Source: Ottelia alismoides (lineage: Eukaryota; Streptophyta; Magnoliopsida; Alismatales; Hydrocharitaceae). Taken from it: DNA of 64,000 nucleotides. The position numbers and the translations under genes were made by a program. The stretch is taken from NCBI GenBank assembly GCA_037367405.1, contig JAZKJV010003133.1, positions 186,001-250,000 on the forward strand, in the 5' to 3' direction. The notes beneath the pieces were generated by a model. That model was not told where the DNA came from and ran no database searches. It saw nothing but the letters and a program-made list of their open reading frames with translations. Positions 1 to 11,034 of this stretch are shown piece after piece (position 1 is the stretch's first letter; each line of letters starts with the position of its first letter).

Positions 1-662
1 AAAAGTAAAATATCAAATTGAAATGTAAAATATGGAAAATCAAATTAAAATATCATACTGAAGTTTGTAATAAATTATGCATTATATCTATATGATTTCT
101 TGACAAAGTTTAGTTTCATACTAAAAATGCCAATAAGAATCAAACTATTTGTTATTGACAGGGAAGAAGATGTAAGAGATGCAATCACGCATGGACGAAA
201 CCAATAGGAAAAAGAAGATGATTCCGAGCAAGGTAGTGAGGATACATGTGGAGAACCCCAGATCCATCATCAAAAATCAAACTACACAAGTAAGTAAAAA
301 TTTCAATGTAATTGGAAGTATTTAATAATGTTTAAATATATTATAATTTGACTAATTGAAATGAACAGAAAGAACAGAGCATTCAATGATCAGGGGAAAG
401 GAGGTGACTGACGAAAAGGAACTATTGAAGGGGGAAGACGATTTCGGGAGTATGCATATTAATGCTTCTTTAATAGAGATTGGAGTTTTATCTTAAATAA
501 ATTGTTAATGATTTATTTTAAGCATGAAAATCATATATAAGAATGATTATTTATGTGTTTGCTTATATGTATATACATGAATACATGCAAAGGCTATGTA
601 CAACATAGGTGTTACATAGAACACTTGTGTAGTTTATTGATAGATATAGACCAACAAACAAA
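1..662. other. AT-rich left edge with possible first exons
   Basis: AT-rich sequence with short GTAAAATAT-type repeats at 1-60, similar in flavour to the repeats at 25772-26560. Two short stretches (162-289 and from 369 to about 480) have coding-like acidic composition and splice-like borders, and may be the first exons of the Ulp1-like gene. A TAG lies inside the first. No start codon can be assigned, and the gene may begin outside the window. Confidence 0.35.
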
Positions 663-674
663 CAACATGCACTA

Positions 675-1442
675 TTGACGAAGACTGCATTTAGTAAACT
701 AGTAAATATTGGACATGTTGAGATCCAACGGAAGAATCTTCAGTGGCTAGTTGAACAATTTCAAGGTGGAAGGAACTTCAGATTTGGAAATAAGATTGTG
801 AGCTTTAGTGATGAAGAGGTGGGATTATCTTGGGCCTACCTAGCTATGTTTTTCCATCACGGACAGTGGTAGACATTTGCAATGGAAATAATTCATTTCA
901 AATGAACTGTTTGAAGAGGGGATGGTTTTCAATAGAAAGAAGTTGGTCAGCGTGCTAGAAGATTATTACAATAAGGATGATGACAGCTTAGTGTCTATCT
1001 ATGTAACATGTTTAATACTTCTGATGTTCGCAACCTTCCTTTTCTCTGACAGTTCTTACGCTTTTCCAAAAGACTTGTTACACTATGTAGAATCCCTTGA
1101 GGATACAAGATTCTTCAATTGGTCTAGCACAATTGCAAGAATGATATTATTCAATATGGATGACGTAGTGAGTCAGGTTCAAAAAGAAGAGCTGGATCAT
1201 TAAGGGTAACACTGGATTACCTTACAAGATTTGTTGCTTGTTTATATGTGAGTTTTTAATTAGTTGTTTTATTAATAAGATCAGTCATGAAAATTATTAA
1301 TACAACATCTTTACCAGGTATGGATGATGGAGTATTGCTACAGAGACCTTGATGTGAGTAGAGATCTGAGACCAAGGATTATGAAGTGGGTTGGTCCAAT
1401 AAAAAGGTTTTCTAGATCGTTGGTTTCAACAGCAGTGAACAT
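675..1442 (+). pseudogene. N-terminal (DUF1985-like) region of the Ulp1-like gene
   Basis: Residues read from 675-872 include FRFGNKIVSFSDEEVGLSWA, followed after a frameshift by 922-1247 with VSIYVTCLILLMFATFLF and then LLHYVESLEDTRFFNW. A third exon, 1318-1442, carries VWMMEYCYRDLDVS. This pattern (a 'condition for entering the fold' segment, a hydrophobic helix, then a short 'YV-x-LED' segment) matches the N-terminal module of plant transposon Ulp1 proteins, seen by similarity of pattern only. The module's function is unknown in the family. One frameshift separates the first two ORFs and another lies near 1203, where the reading continues in a different frame up to the donor at 1248. Confidence 0.55.
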
Positions 1443-1523
1443 GTACGTATTGTTAATTAAAAAATGATATCTTGTAGGTTTAAGATTTTAATTAGCTTAA
1501 AAACTAGGTGTTTTTTTATGTAG

Positions 1524-2194
1524 ATATTGCCAGCTTTACAACTACACGAGAATAAAATGGTTAAAATAGGACCAGACGAATATATTTTCCCATTTGAAAA
1601 ATTTACCATGGGTGGTTTTACACTGAGGAGATCACAGATTGAGATAACGAAACCCATTCCGATACCAGAAGATATGTCAATAAGGAAGGGAAGATACAAG
1701 AAAGAAGAATTGTGTACTAACAAATTTGTTGTTGGTGTTCAAACTGAAGACGTCATAACAAAAAACAATAAAAATTGTATGTTTGAAGCATTTGCATTTG
1801 AGATAGAAGAGCTGAAGGAATTATTAAAGAGATGAGTGAAACATCTAGAAAAAAGGATGCAGAAACCTCAAGAAAAACTTCTGAGTTGTTGCTTGAGATT
1901 GAGAAATTGAGATCTGAGAGAAATAATGATTTCCATGCAATAGACACCTCAGAGAAAAACAATGAATGTGTGATTGAAGGAGACCGGGTTAACTATGTTG
2001 GAGAAATGTATGCAACGACTTCCAAAGGACGTGATATGAAAGGAGTTTTAGAAGAGAATGACACAAACATTGGGGAAAGACTTGACAATTTAATATCAGT
2101 TATATGTGATGCACATATAATTGAGAAATCCCCATATTCAAGTAAGCAAGCATCATGTATGATCATTGACATACCTTCATTTGATTTGAAATAG
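1524..2194 (+). pseudogene. Middle exons of the Ulp1-like gene, charged and coiled-coil-like
   Basis: An acceptor TAG at 1521-1523 opens an ORF that runs to 1835 (residues around FTMGGFTLRRSQIEI, then a lysine-rich stretch). An overlapping second frame from 1832 to 2194 is rich in Ser, Lys and Glu with a heptad-like leucine spacing (SELLLEIEKLRSERN), consistent with a short coiled coil. I do not recognise a catalytic motif here. The position between the N-terminal module and the protease exons suggests a linker of the same protein. The segment ends at the LTR fragment beginning about 2205, so the original 3' end of this exon may be displaced. Confidence 0.45.
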
Positions 2195-2204
2195 GTGACA
2201 ATGT

Positions 2205-3120
2205 GATGAATCCGTGATTCATCGTCTTTATTCTTTCATATTGGTTAAAATCCTTGATAAAATACATGCAAATAATTACTAATTCCATTTAATTAACATT
2301 CTAATCATAATTATTACTACTATATATTTAAACTTATTTTTACCGTAATAAAAAAAAGATAAAAAGAAAATAAAAAAAGAAGGATTTATATAGAAGATAT
2401 ACAGACTGATCCTAACCCCGAGACCATGTCAATATTGATCGGGTCGACAAAAGTAATAAGTAGGGGGAGAAGGATCCTAATTTATAACATTTTTCAGAAA
2501 ATAAAGACCAACAATATAATTTACCCATTTTTCACATTGTAAATACTTCACCTATTTTATTTATCATCAAAACCACTTCAAATCAAAACACTTCTTTTGT
2601 AAAAGTTATTTATAAAAATATATATTATTTTAAAAAAAATATTAGAAAAATATTTCAAAGAAAAAAATGATTAACCGTAATGAACCGTGAAATCTGCAAA
2701 AGCCAACTTCCAAGGTTGATAACTAATTATAGAAAACTCCAAAATGACCAAACTCGTTTTTAAAATCCCTTTTGTACATAGTACTAGTTACTAAAAATAT
2801 CAGAAAAATATTCAGATAAAATCGGCGAGTTTCGGCTTTTTGGACCCTGTTGTATATATGTACTATATGTAGAAACTTCCCATGTTTTAAATAAAAAACC
2901 GTAAACCCATAATAACTTAATTATTTTTCCTAAAGTCATCTAAAATTTTATATAAAAAAATAAAAATATAATTGAGCTAAAATGCCAATAGAACCTGAAG
3001 CCTCGAAGCCACTACTTTTTTCTTCCGGACCTCATAACTCGGTCGTATGAACTCCAAATTAAGCAAACTCGATCCCAAAAATTATATTATTCAATTATAT
3101 ATGCAATGCAAAATCTGAAA
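2205..3120 (+). mobile_element. Truncated LTR of the E1/E2/E3 superfamily inside the Ulp1-like gene
   Basis: It begins TGATGAATCC followed after a short loop by GATTCATC and then CTTTATTC, the same terminal palindrome and next box that open the LTRs of E1, E2 and E3 in sense orientation. About 170 bases further on (2395-2475) a block resembling 'acccc-gag...gtcgacaaaa...aagtagggggaga' matches the equivalent position of the E2 and E3 LTRs. The rest is AT-rich and does not align by eye over the full 3.3 kb of those LTRs, so this is either a truncated copy or a short-LTR relative. The right border is uncertain and no clean target duplication was found. Confidence 0.6.
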
Positions 3121-3122
3121 TT

Positions 3123-3948
3123 GTGCCACCAGAGACAGCGACAATGAAAAGAAAAAGAGATAAGGTCATAGTACAACAAAGTTCAATAATAAGGAGGTTA
3201 AAAGAGAGACGAGAAGCCAAAAAAGCTTTAGAGGATTCTATGAGGGAAGACAAGCAGGAGCAAGAAGGAAAAGATATACTGGAATGTTATAAAATTGGTG
3301 GTGAGAAGAGAAAAGAATCATGGATGATACGACAAGTGAGGTTAGCAAAAGATATAGTAGAATGTAATTTACCTGCATGATATGTAATACAGCAACCATT
3401 TAGTTAATTCTGATTACGTTGACAAATAGAATGATTGTTTTTTAATATGGCACATAATGCATATGAGATTATATAATTTTATTATAATAATTTGTTACTA
3501 ACATTACTTATAATTAATTGATTGAGTATCGTTATCTATGCGATCTCATGATTGATTTTATTGGTTACAAGAGTGTATCGGACCAGACAAAAAAACAACT
3601 CAAGAATTTCTCCGAGAACTGTTGACAAGTAAGAATTTGTATCTATTTTAAAAATGTAAAAGTTAATTATTTTTAATTTAAAGAAAAATGATATTAAAAT
3701 ATAAATGAATCAGATTACTTTACTTCTGGGAATCGCAGTTGTGAAGGGAGAGAGAACCATAATTTCATGTACGAATGAATGACATAAGATTTGGTAGGTA
3801 TATGTATATAATTACTTATTTTAATTTTTTTTACGAATCAAATATTTTTGACATTACAGATAATAGACATGTTCATGGACGTGCTGACCCAGAAATACTA
3901 CAACAAAGCTGACCATGTTCTATTTCTTTTTACTCCAATATTCTGAAT
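3123..3948 (+). pseudogene. Pre-protease exons of the Ulp1-like gene
   Basis: The segment 3123-3380 encodes a basic, helical stretch (RRLKERREAKKALEDSMRED) without a recognised domain. A short segment near 3550-3630 and a clearer one at 3860-3946, after an acceptor CAG, read like the region just N-terminal of the Ulp1 catalytic domain: the second contains IIDMFMDVLTQKYYNKADHV and ends in a TGA. In related transposon proteins this 'VMDMFMDVLTQKY' type motif leads into the protease domain, which follows here at about 4047. Assignment rests on motif resemblance and order, and the splice structure is unproven. Confidence 0.5.
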
Positions 3949-4046
3949 GGTGAGTTTCTAAGAACTGAGCTTGACTTTTTTAAAAGAAAAATGGAATAAT
4001 AACTGGCATAATGTGTTAGCCTTAATTATAATTTCATCAATATTTT

Positions 4047-4598
4047 GTGAATCTTGTGGTAAATGCTACCGAACAAGAATTTGATAAACTCAAAGAACTG
4101 TACGATGACGGAATACATATAGCAGAGTTGGAGAAGATCTTCACTGTTATTCATACAAGAAACCACTGGTATCTTCTTGTCACGGATTTTACAACAAGAA
4201 AGTTCTTTTCATACAATTTCATGAAAGGAACAAGATTCCATAAGAAATATTTTGAAATGTGTATGAGCTAAAAATATTTTAAAGTTTATAATATAATTTA
4301 TTTCTATGGTTATATTAATATTGTTTTATTTAAATTTTAGCATGGATGGAATTCTGAGTATTTCGTGGACATCATGCCAGACGAATGCCTTGAAGCATGG
4401 GAAATTATATATGTGCCGAATTGTCCGCAGCAGCCATCGCAAAGTCTTGACGGTGGTGTCTACGTCATGAAAATGATGGAGTACATGCGTGAAGGGATGG
4501 TGTTGGATTTCAAGTACGAGGACATTGACCGATTTAGAGCAGAAATAGCATCAACTTCGTTAACCTATGGTCATATTGAGAACTCAACAACCCAGTGA
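4047..4598 (+). pseudogene. Ulp1 protease domain, two exons, active site apparently lost
   Basis: Exon one (to donor GTATGAG at 4261) contains the NHWYLLVTDF motif, which carries the family's catalytic His-Trp pair. Exon two (from 4341) contains NCPQQPSQSLDGGVYVMKMM, which aligns with the family pattern 'PQQ-x-N-x-x-DCG-V-Y/F-V'. The Gln of the oxyanion hole is kept, but the expected nucleophile Cys in DCG is Gly here. The expected Asp about 17 residues after the His, in an 'LDS'-like motif, reads YNF. So the His is kept and the Asp and Cys are lost. The ORF ends with TGA at 4596-4598. Known family: C48/Ulp1 peptidases. The inference is a dead enzyme or pseudogene. Confidence 0.75.
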
Positions 4599-5564
4599 TG
4601 AAATAAGACGGACAGAAAATCAAAACAATTTAACTTTTGGGCAGTTTACGATAGATCACTATATTCTATCAATGTATGAACCAATTTATATTTAGATATT
4701 TGTTTTTCACACTTCTTCTTTTATCTCAAACACTTAGATAAGACTCATTTTTGAAGTGCATGTTTATCCTATGCTATAATTATAACAATCTACTGCATTT
4801 TGTTAGACAAAATGATTGGTTTTTCTTGTGATACTGAATATATACATATTCGACAGGCAGACAATTTGGGAATTTTGGTGATTAAGGTTTCAACTATGAT
4901 GATTTTGATTAATCAATTCATTTGATAAACAACATGTTGTGATCTTATTTTAATACGTACTAAAATCAATGGTATCTGTGGACATATAAATATATAATAT
5001 AAGGCGGCCTATATAATTATTTGTGTAATTGGATATGCAACTCTTTTACATTGAAAATATGTGAAGGAAATGATGTCTATAAAATATCTTTTCAAGCATC
5101 TTCTTGAGTATAAAATATTAATGTAAGTTTTACATAGATGAATCCAACAATTTAATTCGACTATTCTAAAGTTATACATATATGTCAAACATAAACATTG
5201 GAAATATTAGTTTAACAATGTTTCAGTCTTTGCATATTGCTATAAATCTAATGTCTGTATTGCAAACTGCTATAATATTATAATAAATTAACATATGTTT
5301 GTAGTAATTTCCTACTTGTTAATATAAGTTGTATGTGTAATGGTTGTTGTTAACGTAGTATTTTCATATAAAATAGAAAAATGTATATATATTTTGTAAA
5401 ATATTGCATAGAGTTGTAAAATATTGCATAGAGTTGTAAAATGTATATATAGAATAGAAAAATGTATTAGTTAGAAGTACTTATGTTTGGAACCAACTGA
5501 AAGATATATACTAATTTAAAATATAACTAGCACAAAATTTTTTGGTGTATATATATATATAACG
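4599..5564. repeat. AT-rich spacer with short repeats; left half of a repeat split by E1
   Basis: No gene seen. Stretches at about 5390-5460 repeat a 'TTGCATAGAGTTGTAAAATA' unit twice in tandem, and a segment from about 5465 to 5550 (containing GGAACCAACTGAAAGATATA) reappears at about 22795-22880 beyond E1. A TA microsatellite occupies 5550-5560. In the uninterrupted chromosome this would be the spacer between the Ulp1-like gene and the FAR1-type transposase gene. Confidence 0.6.
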
Positions 5565-5569
5565 TGACA
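5565..5569. repeat. Left target-site duplication of E1 (TGACA)
   Basis: The five bases TGACA directly precede the left LTR and recur at 22544-22548 directly after the right LTR. A perfect 5-bp duplication is the size expected for Ty3/gypsy integration, and it fixes both ends of E1. Confidence 0.9.
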
Positions 5570-8500
5570 TGATGAGCCTAAAAAGACAGACCCGGGTAAA
5601 GGTAATAGAACAAGGGTCGTTGCGACCAGAATCTCGATACTCAGCTCAATCAAGAAGAATAATGGAACCACCAAATAATAAATCAATCAAGAAAACACGA
5701 GAGCGGTCCTCGCTATTTTATTAACCTGGTATAGCGACCAGGGTCGGACTCAGGGAGCACGAGATGGCCGAGACGGCCTACGAAGTAGTCAAAAAGAATA
5801 AAATATAGAGAAAATGTTTTTGGTGGATTTTAATTGTTTTTAATTTTTTTGGTTTTTCAATAATAAGGAAAAAGATAAGAAAATGTATAAACAAGCAACA
5901 ACAACAATTTATTTAAGCATTCAAAAATACTCTAAAAATTAAGATAAAATTGTTTAAGTATTTTTACATTTTTAAGTATTTTTTGATAATTTTCTGGAGA
6001 TTTTTCAATTTTTACTTGATTTTCTAAAAATCAAGAAAGGGGAAAACAGGAGATAAATGTGCAGCCAGACTTGAAAGACCAATTAAAAATAGATAATTGG
6101 TCTATAAAAATCTGGAGACAATTCTTTTGAAAAATATATACAAAAACTAATCTACAGAAAAAGAGTTTGTATTTTTTTGAATTTTATAGAATTTTTAATG
6201 ATTTTTATAAGATTTTTAGGGTTTTTCAGTTTTTATAGGTTTTATAAATCCAAATAACACCAAAATTGGATAGAAGCTAGAAAACCACTAAACTAACAAT
6301 CCCTAACTTTTTAGAATTTTTAGAAAAGTTTTTTATATTTTTCTTTTATTTTCTTTTACAAACAGTAACAAAAATTAATGTTTTTGATTTTTTTAGAAAA
6401 ATAGCAAAAAGCCTCGAAAATGTCCCAAACATTTAGGGAAATTTTTACACCATGGCAGGAGCCACGTATCCAAATTTCACCTAATTTGGATTTAATTGAT
6501 ATTTTATTCAATAGAAACAAGGCACACAACAAGCAAGGACCTAAGTGCAAAGAAACATATTTCTAGGGCAAAACAGTAACAAATACAAACAATCCAGGGG
6601 CCCTTATGCAAAAATCTCACAATCACACACGCGCAGCACGTGGTTCAGACACAGAAGGGCATAAGTGCAAATCTTATTTAAAAAGATGCAAACATTAACA
6701 CGCAGGAAGTACAGGATTGGAAATGCAAATATCCCAAAACTCACGTGTCGATGCACGTTGCTCATATAAACAAGGACTATAATGCAAATAAAATAAACCT
6801 AGGGTCCTAACTGCAATTGTTACAAAATAAAAACAACTTAAATTAGTATTTACAGGACTAAATGACAAAAAGCAAAAGGAGGAGGGCCTAAGTGCAAATT
6901 ACCCTTGTTATTCAGATAGATGGCTGAAGAGACGTCACGTGGAGATCTGACGGTGGCTGAAGGTGCACGCCTCTTCGCTGGATCGACGACTTGGATCAGA
7001 TCCTCAGATGGATCTAAGGCTGGAGGCGCTCCGCGGATGGATGGCTCAGATCTGATCTGGCGGAGGAGGATCGATCGGACGGTAACTGGACGTCCTCCAA
7101 GAACACTTCGTCGACGAAGTTCGCCGGCCCAATGCGCATGGTGGAGGCGTCCTCTAGAGCTGCTGAGGTGTGGAAACGCTCGCCTACACTAGTCCGCAGC
7201 TGGTGGGTACCTCCGATGAGACCAAGGACCACCGGATTGGCTCGGTGATGAAGGAGGCACGAAGCTCCTGCTCCTCGACTGTAGGACCTCCATATAAGGG
7301 CCTTTTGTCTTTAATCCTGCACAGGAAGCTTTCTGGGTCGAGGGCAAATTGCTCGACCCGTTAGCGGGTGACGGGGGGGGGGGGGTCGGAATGAGGCAGA
7401 GCGGAGGTCTCCGGCGAAGCGACGACAAAGGAGACCCGAGCCTTGGTTCCGGGGTGAACCAAGGTGATCGAAGGTGTGGAGAAGGTGTATCAGAGTCTCG
7501 TGAAGGTGAATCGATGGTCGAACGATCAAATGGGTGGACGGATCATCGTGAATCAGCCGGCGACGAAAAAGGGGCGAATCGGAAATTAAGCTATCCTAGG
7601 GTGAATCGGGGATACCTGTTGGCTGCAATTGACTGGGCTGGGGCTCAGGAAGCTCCGAGGGTCGTTTCCTCGATGGCTCATCGGGGCTAGAGTCTCGGCT
7701 CGCTCGGTGGTGGAGCACGATGGCGCAAGTCACCGGATCAGTGGCCGGGGCCGCCTACTCCTCGCTGCGACACTCTCCTCCGATAGCTGTCACTCTAGGG
7801 AGGGGAATGGAGGTCCTGGGATGGAAGACGGAGGCCAAAGATGCGTAAAAGTGCGGCCGGAGCTGGGACTTTATACGAGTGAGGGTCCGGCAAGAAGGAG
7901 TCGGGCATGGCGCTATGGTGCACGGATCCCTAGAATTATCCCCGGGTGAGGGTCTCGGATGAAGGATCTGTAAATGGAGCCTAGGGTTTTATGAAACGAC
8001 GATCGGATCAGCTCGTGAAAATTTGGAGAAGTCGGGTCGGCGAACACGGATCCGGGTTGAGTGGTCTAGGGGGAGTTGACCGAGGGTCAACATCCCCCGT
8101 GGACCAATCAGAAGCTGCCATTTATTAAATATTTGGAACTTTAATTAAAAATAGAAAATGACCTTATTTTGAAATATTTACAAAATGAAAAATATTTATT
8201 TATTTTCAAAGAATTTTTTAGTGATTTTTATTTATTTTTTTTGAAAAATAAACTAGGTATTTACAATATATTATTATTATATATAGATTATATATATATA
8301 CATATGTATTTTTTATTTTTATTTTTAATTATTTATTTTTGCATAATTATTCCACTTTTATATTTTATTTATTTACAACATAAAATTTGGAATAAAAAGG
8401 TATTTTTATTTTATTTTTATGATTTATTTACATTAGTTAAATAAATAGGTTTATATACATATGTACATGGTATATATACACGGTGTGGATTGAATTTTTG

Positions 8501-8896
8501 GTATTTTTATTTTTCTAATTTTTATTTTATTTTTATAAATATGTACAAGGTGCTAAAAACATATTTTCAATTTATTTTGAGGAAAATAAAATTATTTATA
8601 TATAGGTGTATGTACAAGCATGATTGACCTTATCTCTCTCTACTAGGATTCTTTTGCGGTCAGGCCCATGTTGAGCCCTCTCTTGGGATTAGGTCATTCA
8701 ATATTTATTCTAGATATTTCTCTCTTTTTATTTATTTCTTTATTCTTTTATTTATGCACAAAAACATGCTAATTATTGCTATTTACACAATGCATGCATT
8801 TTGATAATTTAGTCTATTTACACAAATATACATGGTGTTTTGCACAGGTTTTTAGCTAAAATAAAAGAATAAAGAGTGATGAATGGGGATTCATCA
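5570..8896 (-). repeat. E1 3' LTR (left copy, 3,327 bp)
   Basis: It starts TGATGAGCC and ends GGGGATTCATCA on the plus strand, matching the right copy over its whole length. An AT-rich outer part (8110-8896 and 5570-6900) surrounds a GC-rich block at about 6910-8110 that carries the promoter signals. The element-sense terminus is the palindrome TGATGAATCCCCATTCATCA. A run of 13 G lies at 7373-7385, where the right copy has 7. ORFs within the GC-rich block are not conserved between the two copies and are not genes. Confidence 0.92.
7870..8091 (-). promoter_or_regulatory. E1 3' LTR promoter: W-box palindrome and TATA box
   Basis: In element sense, an ATTGG (CCAAT) box at about 8105-8101 is followed by GTTGACCctcGGTCAAC (8075-8091 on plus), a perfect inverted pair of W-boxes (TTGAC, the WRKY site). 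About 200 bases downstream comes TATAAA (7870-7875 on plus). The same arrangement occurs in the right LTR and in E3. The transcript start is inferred to be about 30 bases past the TATA box. Confidence 0.6.
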
Positions 8897-8908
8897 CCCC
8901 CCTATACT
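8897..8908 (-). other. E1 polypurine tract
   Basis: In element sense the sequence AGTATAGGGGGG sits directly against the 3' LTR start TGATGAATC. This is the position and composition of the RNase H-resistant primer for plus-strand DNA synthesis. The same string recurs in the stem-loops at 10507-10860. Confidence 0.85.
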
Positions 8909-10080
8909 TAACTTTGCTAGTCCCTTAGCAAACACTTATTTGAAAAAGAAGTGCAAAAGAAAAGAAAAAGAAAAAGAAAAAGAAAAAGAGAGGAAATGCA
9001 AGGATCAATGCTGATTATTAAACTTGCCTTCATTAAATTGAAATATGGAACTCGATCAGATCTTTGGATTATCAATGTGTCGGAACCTTATTTGGACTCA
9101 GGTTTAAAAACTCAACAACCTCTAAGATTCACTAATCTATAGTCAAGACTCCTCAATAATCCAGATCAAAACAAGTCTACATACACAAACCCTGAAGACC
9201 ATGAATCTTTCCTTGCACAGTGTAAGTGAGGTATAGCTCTCCACCTCAGAAGTAGCAAAATGACAACCCTCCCCAACAAGGTAACTCTATGACCCTAGTC
9301 TGGCCACTCTTTCCTCGAGGAGCGGGGTATTCCCTTCTAAGTTCAAGTTCAACCGGCTCAAGAAGAGGGGGAAGAAGAGAATGGACCATGGCTAGTGTAG
9401 CCATGTATCCCTGGAAGCTCAACCAGTGTAGCTAAGTCTCCCTGCTGCAAGCTTCATAAGATGGAACATGAGTCTCAAGCTTTGCTTATTGCACTATATA
9501 CACTCCGGTGGGACTATCATTTTCTATAAGACCCACCACTTTTTTGGAGTTGTTTTCTTTTTGCATTTTTTTATGTGCATCTGTACAACATATCTACAAA
9601 GTGCATCATATATACATAAGGAGTTTTTCCTCTTGAGCTAGTAGACTATCCCTCTTTTGAAGCATTATTGCAACCCACAACTCCTGTCGTTAGACCTCAT
9701 GGCAACCAAACCAAGTTGAGACGCACTTCCTTCACTATAAGAAGAAGAGAGGTTCCGCCTAGAAGTACTACCCTCATATGCTACCCCAAGTCAAGGAAGA
9801 CTGCCTCCTCACCACCTCATCCGTAGAGAGCTCGGTGTAAAGTGCGGTTCCAAGTCAAGCCATTGTCTATACGAGTCATGTGTGTGTTGTTAAGTGCTCT
9901 ACTTAGGTTCATAGAGATGACATATGATCATAGCCTAGTGGACTCAAAGAATTAAGTCACCATGGACCTGAAAAGTCTCAACCCTAAGCCCTATAAGGTT
10001 CCTCTTATAATTAGGTGGATTGAGATCTTAACCAAGCTCCATTTTCCAATTTAATTCCAGGCTAGTTTAAACGTCAACTA
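8909..10080 (-). other. E1 conserved non-coding block between pol and polypurine tract
   Basis: No ORF of note. The block is clearly similar to 37339-38475 of E2 and 51005-52168 of E3, although those elements lack pol and have different LTR bodies. Strongly shared boxes, in element sense, include GGGAATACCCCGCTCC (near 9320-9335 on the opposite strand) and a 'CTCAAGAGGAAAAACTC' box (near 9625-9640). A purine repeat of AAAAAG units lies at 8945-8992, towards the polypurine tract. Function is unknown; conservation suggests a cis-acting role. Confidence 0.75.
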
Positions 10081-10500
10081 TGATCCAGGAAAAACTATAC
10101 AAGTATTTACAAAGATGCAATTTACAAAATATTTACACATGTGCAGAATTTTTGAAAAATGTTTTGAAAACATGGATGTATGCATGAATGCAAGTTTTGC
10201 AAAATATGTACAAAAATTTACACAAGGTTTTTGCAAACTTTTGATTTTCAAAACATTTTACAAAAGTTTTGTACTATATACATAATTTTGATATCAAAAT
10301 ATTTACAAGCTATTTACACAAAAGATTTTTACAAATATTTTTACAAAAATAATTTGTACAACTAGCTATGTATGTGCAATAAAAGAATTTTTATTTACAA
10401 GAATTGTTTTTTAATTTTTATGGATTTTTGGATTTTAGACATTTTTATTTACTAATACACTCACACAAAGTACGAGTTATGGCTAAAGTATATATGAAAT
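10081..10500 (-). repeat. E1 low-complexity TTTACAAA-rich stretch
   Basis: An irregular array of short motifs such as ATTTACAAA, TTTTACAAA and TTTTGAAAA, spaced roughly 10-15 bases apart. Similar tracts sit at the same relative position in E2 (about 38480-39140) and E3 (about 50690-51000). No gene seen. Confidence 0.6.
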
Positions 10501-10506
10501 ATATAC

Positions 10507-10860
10507 ACACCCCCTATACTTAGCTCGAACGATGTCCTCAGAGTCAAGAGCGATGAAGAAGACATAACTCGTGGTTAGTATTGGGAAGTGAAAAGGAAGG
10601 CTATATACAAAGACGAATGAAAGAATAGAAATGCAAGAGGATCTCGGAGTTTCCCCCTATACTTAGGATCAAATAATCCTAAGTATAACAGGTTGTACAC
10701 AAAGGGAAAACCGAGTGAGAATGTACATGGTCTACCTCCCCTATACTTAGGGAGAAATATCCTAAGTATAGGCAACAAAACAGGGGTAGAAAGAATCAAT
10801 AGAATACCCGAGAGTCCTACACCCCCCTATACGTAGGGTAAAGTACACCCTAAGTAGAGC
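10507..10860 (-). repeat. E1 array of four stem-loops carrying polypurine-tract copies
   Basis: Three short inverted repeats: 10658-10687 (perfect 12-bp arms TATACTTAGGAT and ATCCTAAGTATA, 6-base loop), 10740-10772 (12-bp arms CCTATACTTAGG) and about 10828-10859 (arms with mismatches). A longer one runs from about 10507 to 10590. In element sense each 3' arm ends in AAGTATAGGGGG or a variant, the same string as the polypurine tract next to the LTR. Spacing is about 80-150 bases. The region lies just after the integrase end. Confidence 0.8.
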
Positions 10861-11034
10861 ATAATCATAAGATGAGAAAAGGGGCGTGGGACTAAAGAAT
10901 AGAGTGATATGGACAACTGAATCTATACAAGTCGGAAGAATAGTGATAATCAAGCGTGAGATGCAATAGATGTGAGTCAAGAGACCACATCTCACATAAA
11001 GTGAATCGGGGCAACATCAACGACCTGCGGCTCA

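Larger units (their letters stand above)
162..4598 (+). pseudogene. Decayed Ulp1-like cysteine protease gene (Mutator-element type), multi-exon
   Basis: This is an overall call for a broken multi-exon gene. Ulp1 proteases remove SUMO from proteins, and Ulp1-like genes are known cargo of plant Mutator-like elements (Kaonashi/KI type). Several segments look like exons bounded by plausible splice sites: an acceptor before 162 and a donor GTAAGT at 290; a donor at 1248 and acceptor before 1318; a donor at 1443 and acceptor before 1524; an acceptor before 3860; a donor GTATGAG at 4261 and acceptor before 4341. The N-terminal half resembles the DUF1985-like region of Ulp1-MULE proteins and the C-terminal exons carry the protease fold. 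Frameshifts (between 872 and 922, and near 1203) and stops break it, and an LTR fragment sits at 2205-3120. The catalytic Asp and Cys appear replaced. Family membership is fairly firm; exon boundaries are provisional. Confidence 0.7.

Noticed and set aside
6920..7949. Overlapping ORFs on both strands in the GC-rich block of the E1 LTR (and 20495-21622)
   Set aside because: Frames are not maintained between the two LTR copies, and the block holds promoter signals. Length reflects GC-rich composition.
8169..8444. 91-codon ORF in AT-rich LTR sequence, and similar Phe/Ile/Tyr/Lys-rich ORFs (10180-10365, 22265-22519, 50689-51009)
   Set aside because: Composition follows the AT-rich repeats, and no start context, domain or conservation was seen.
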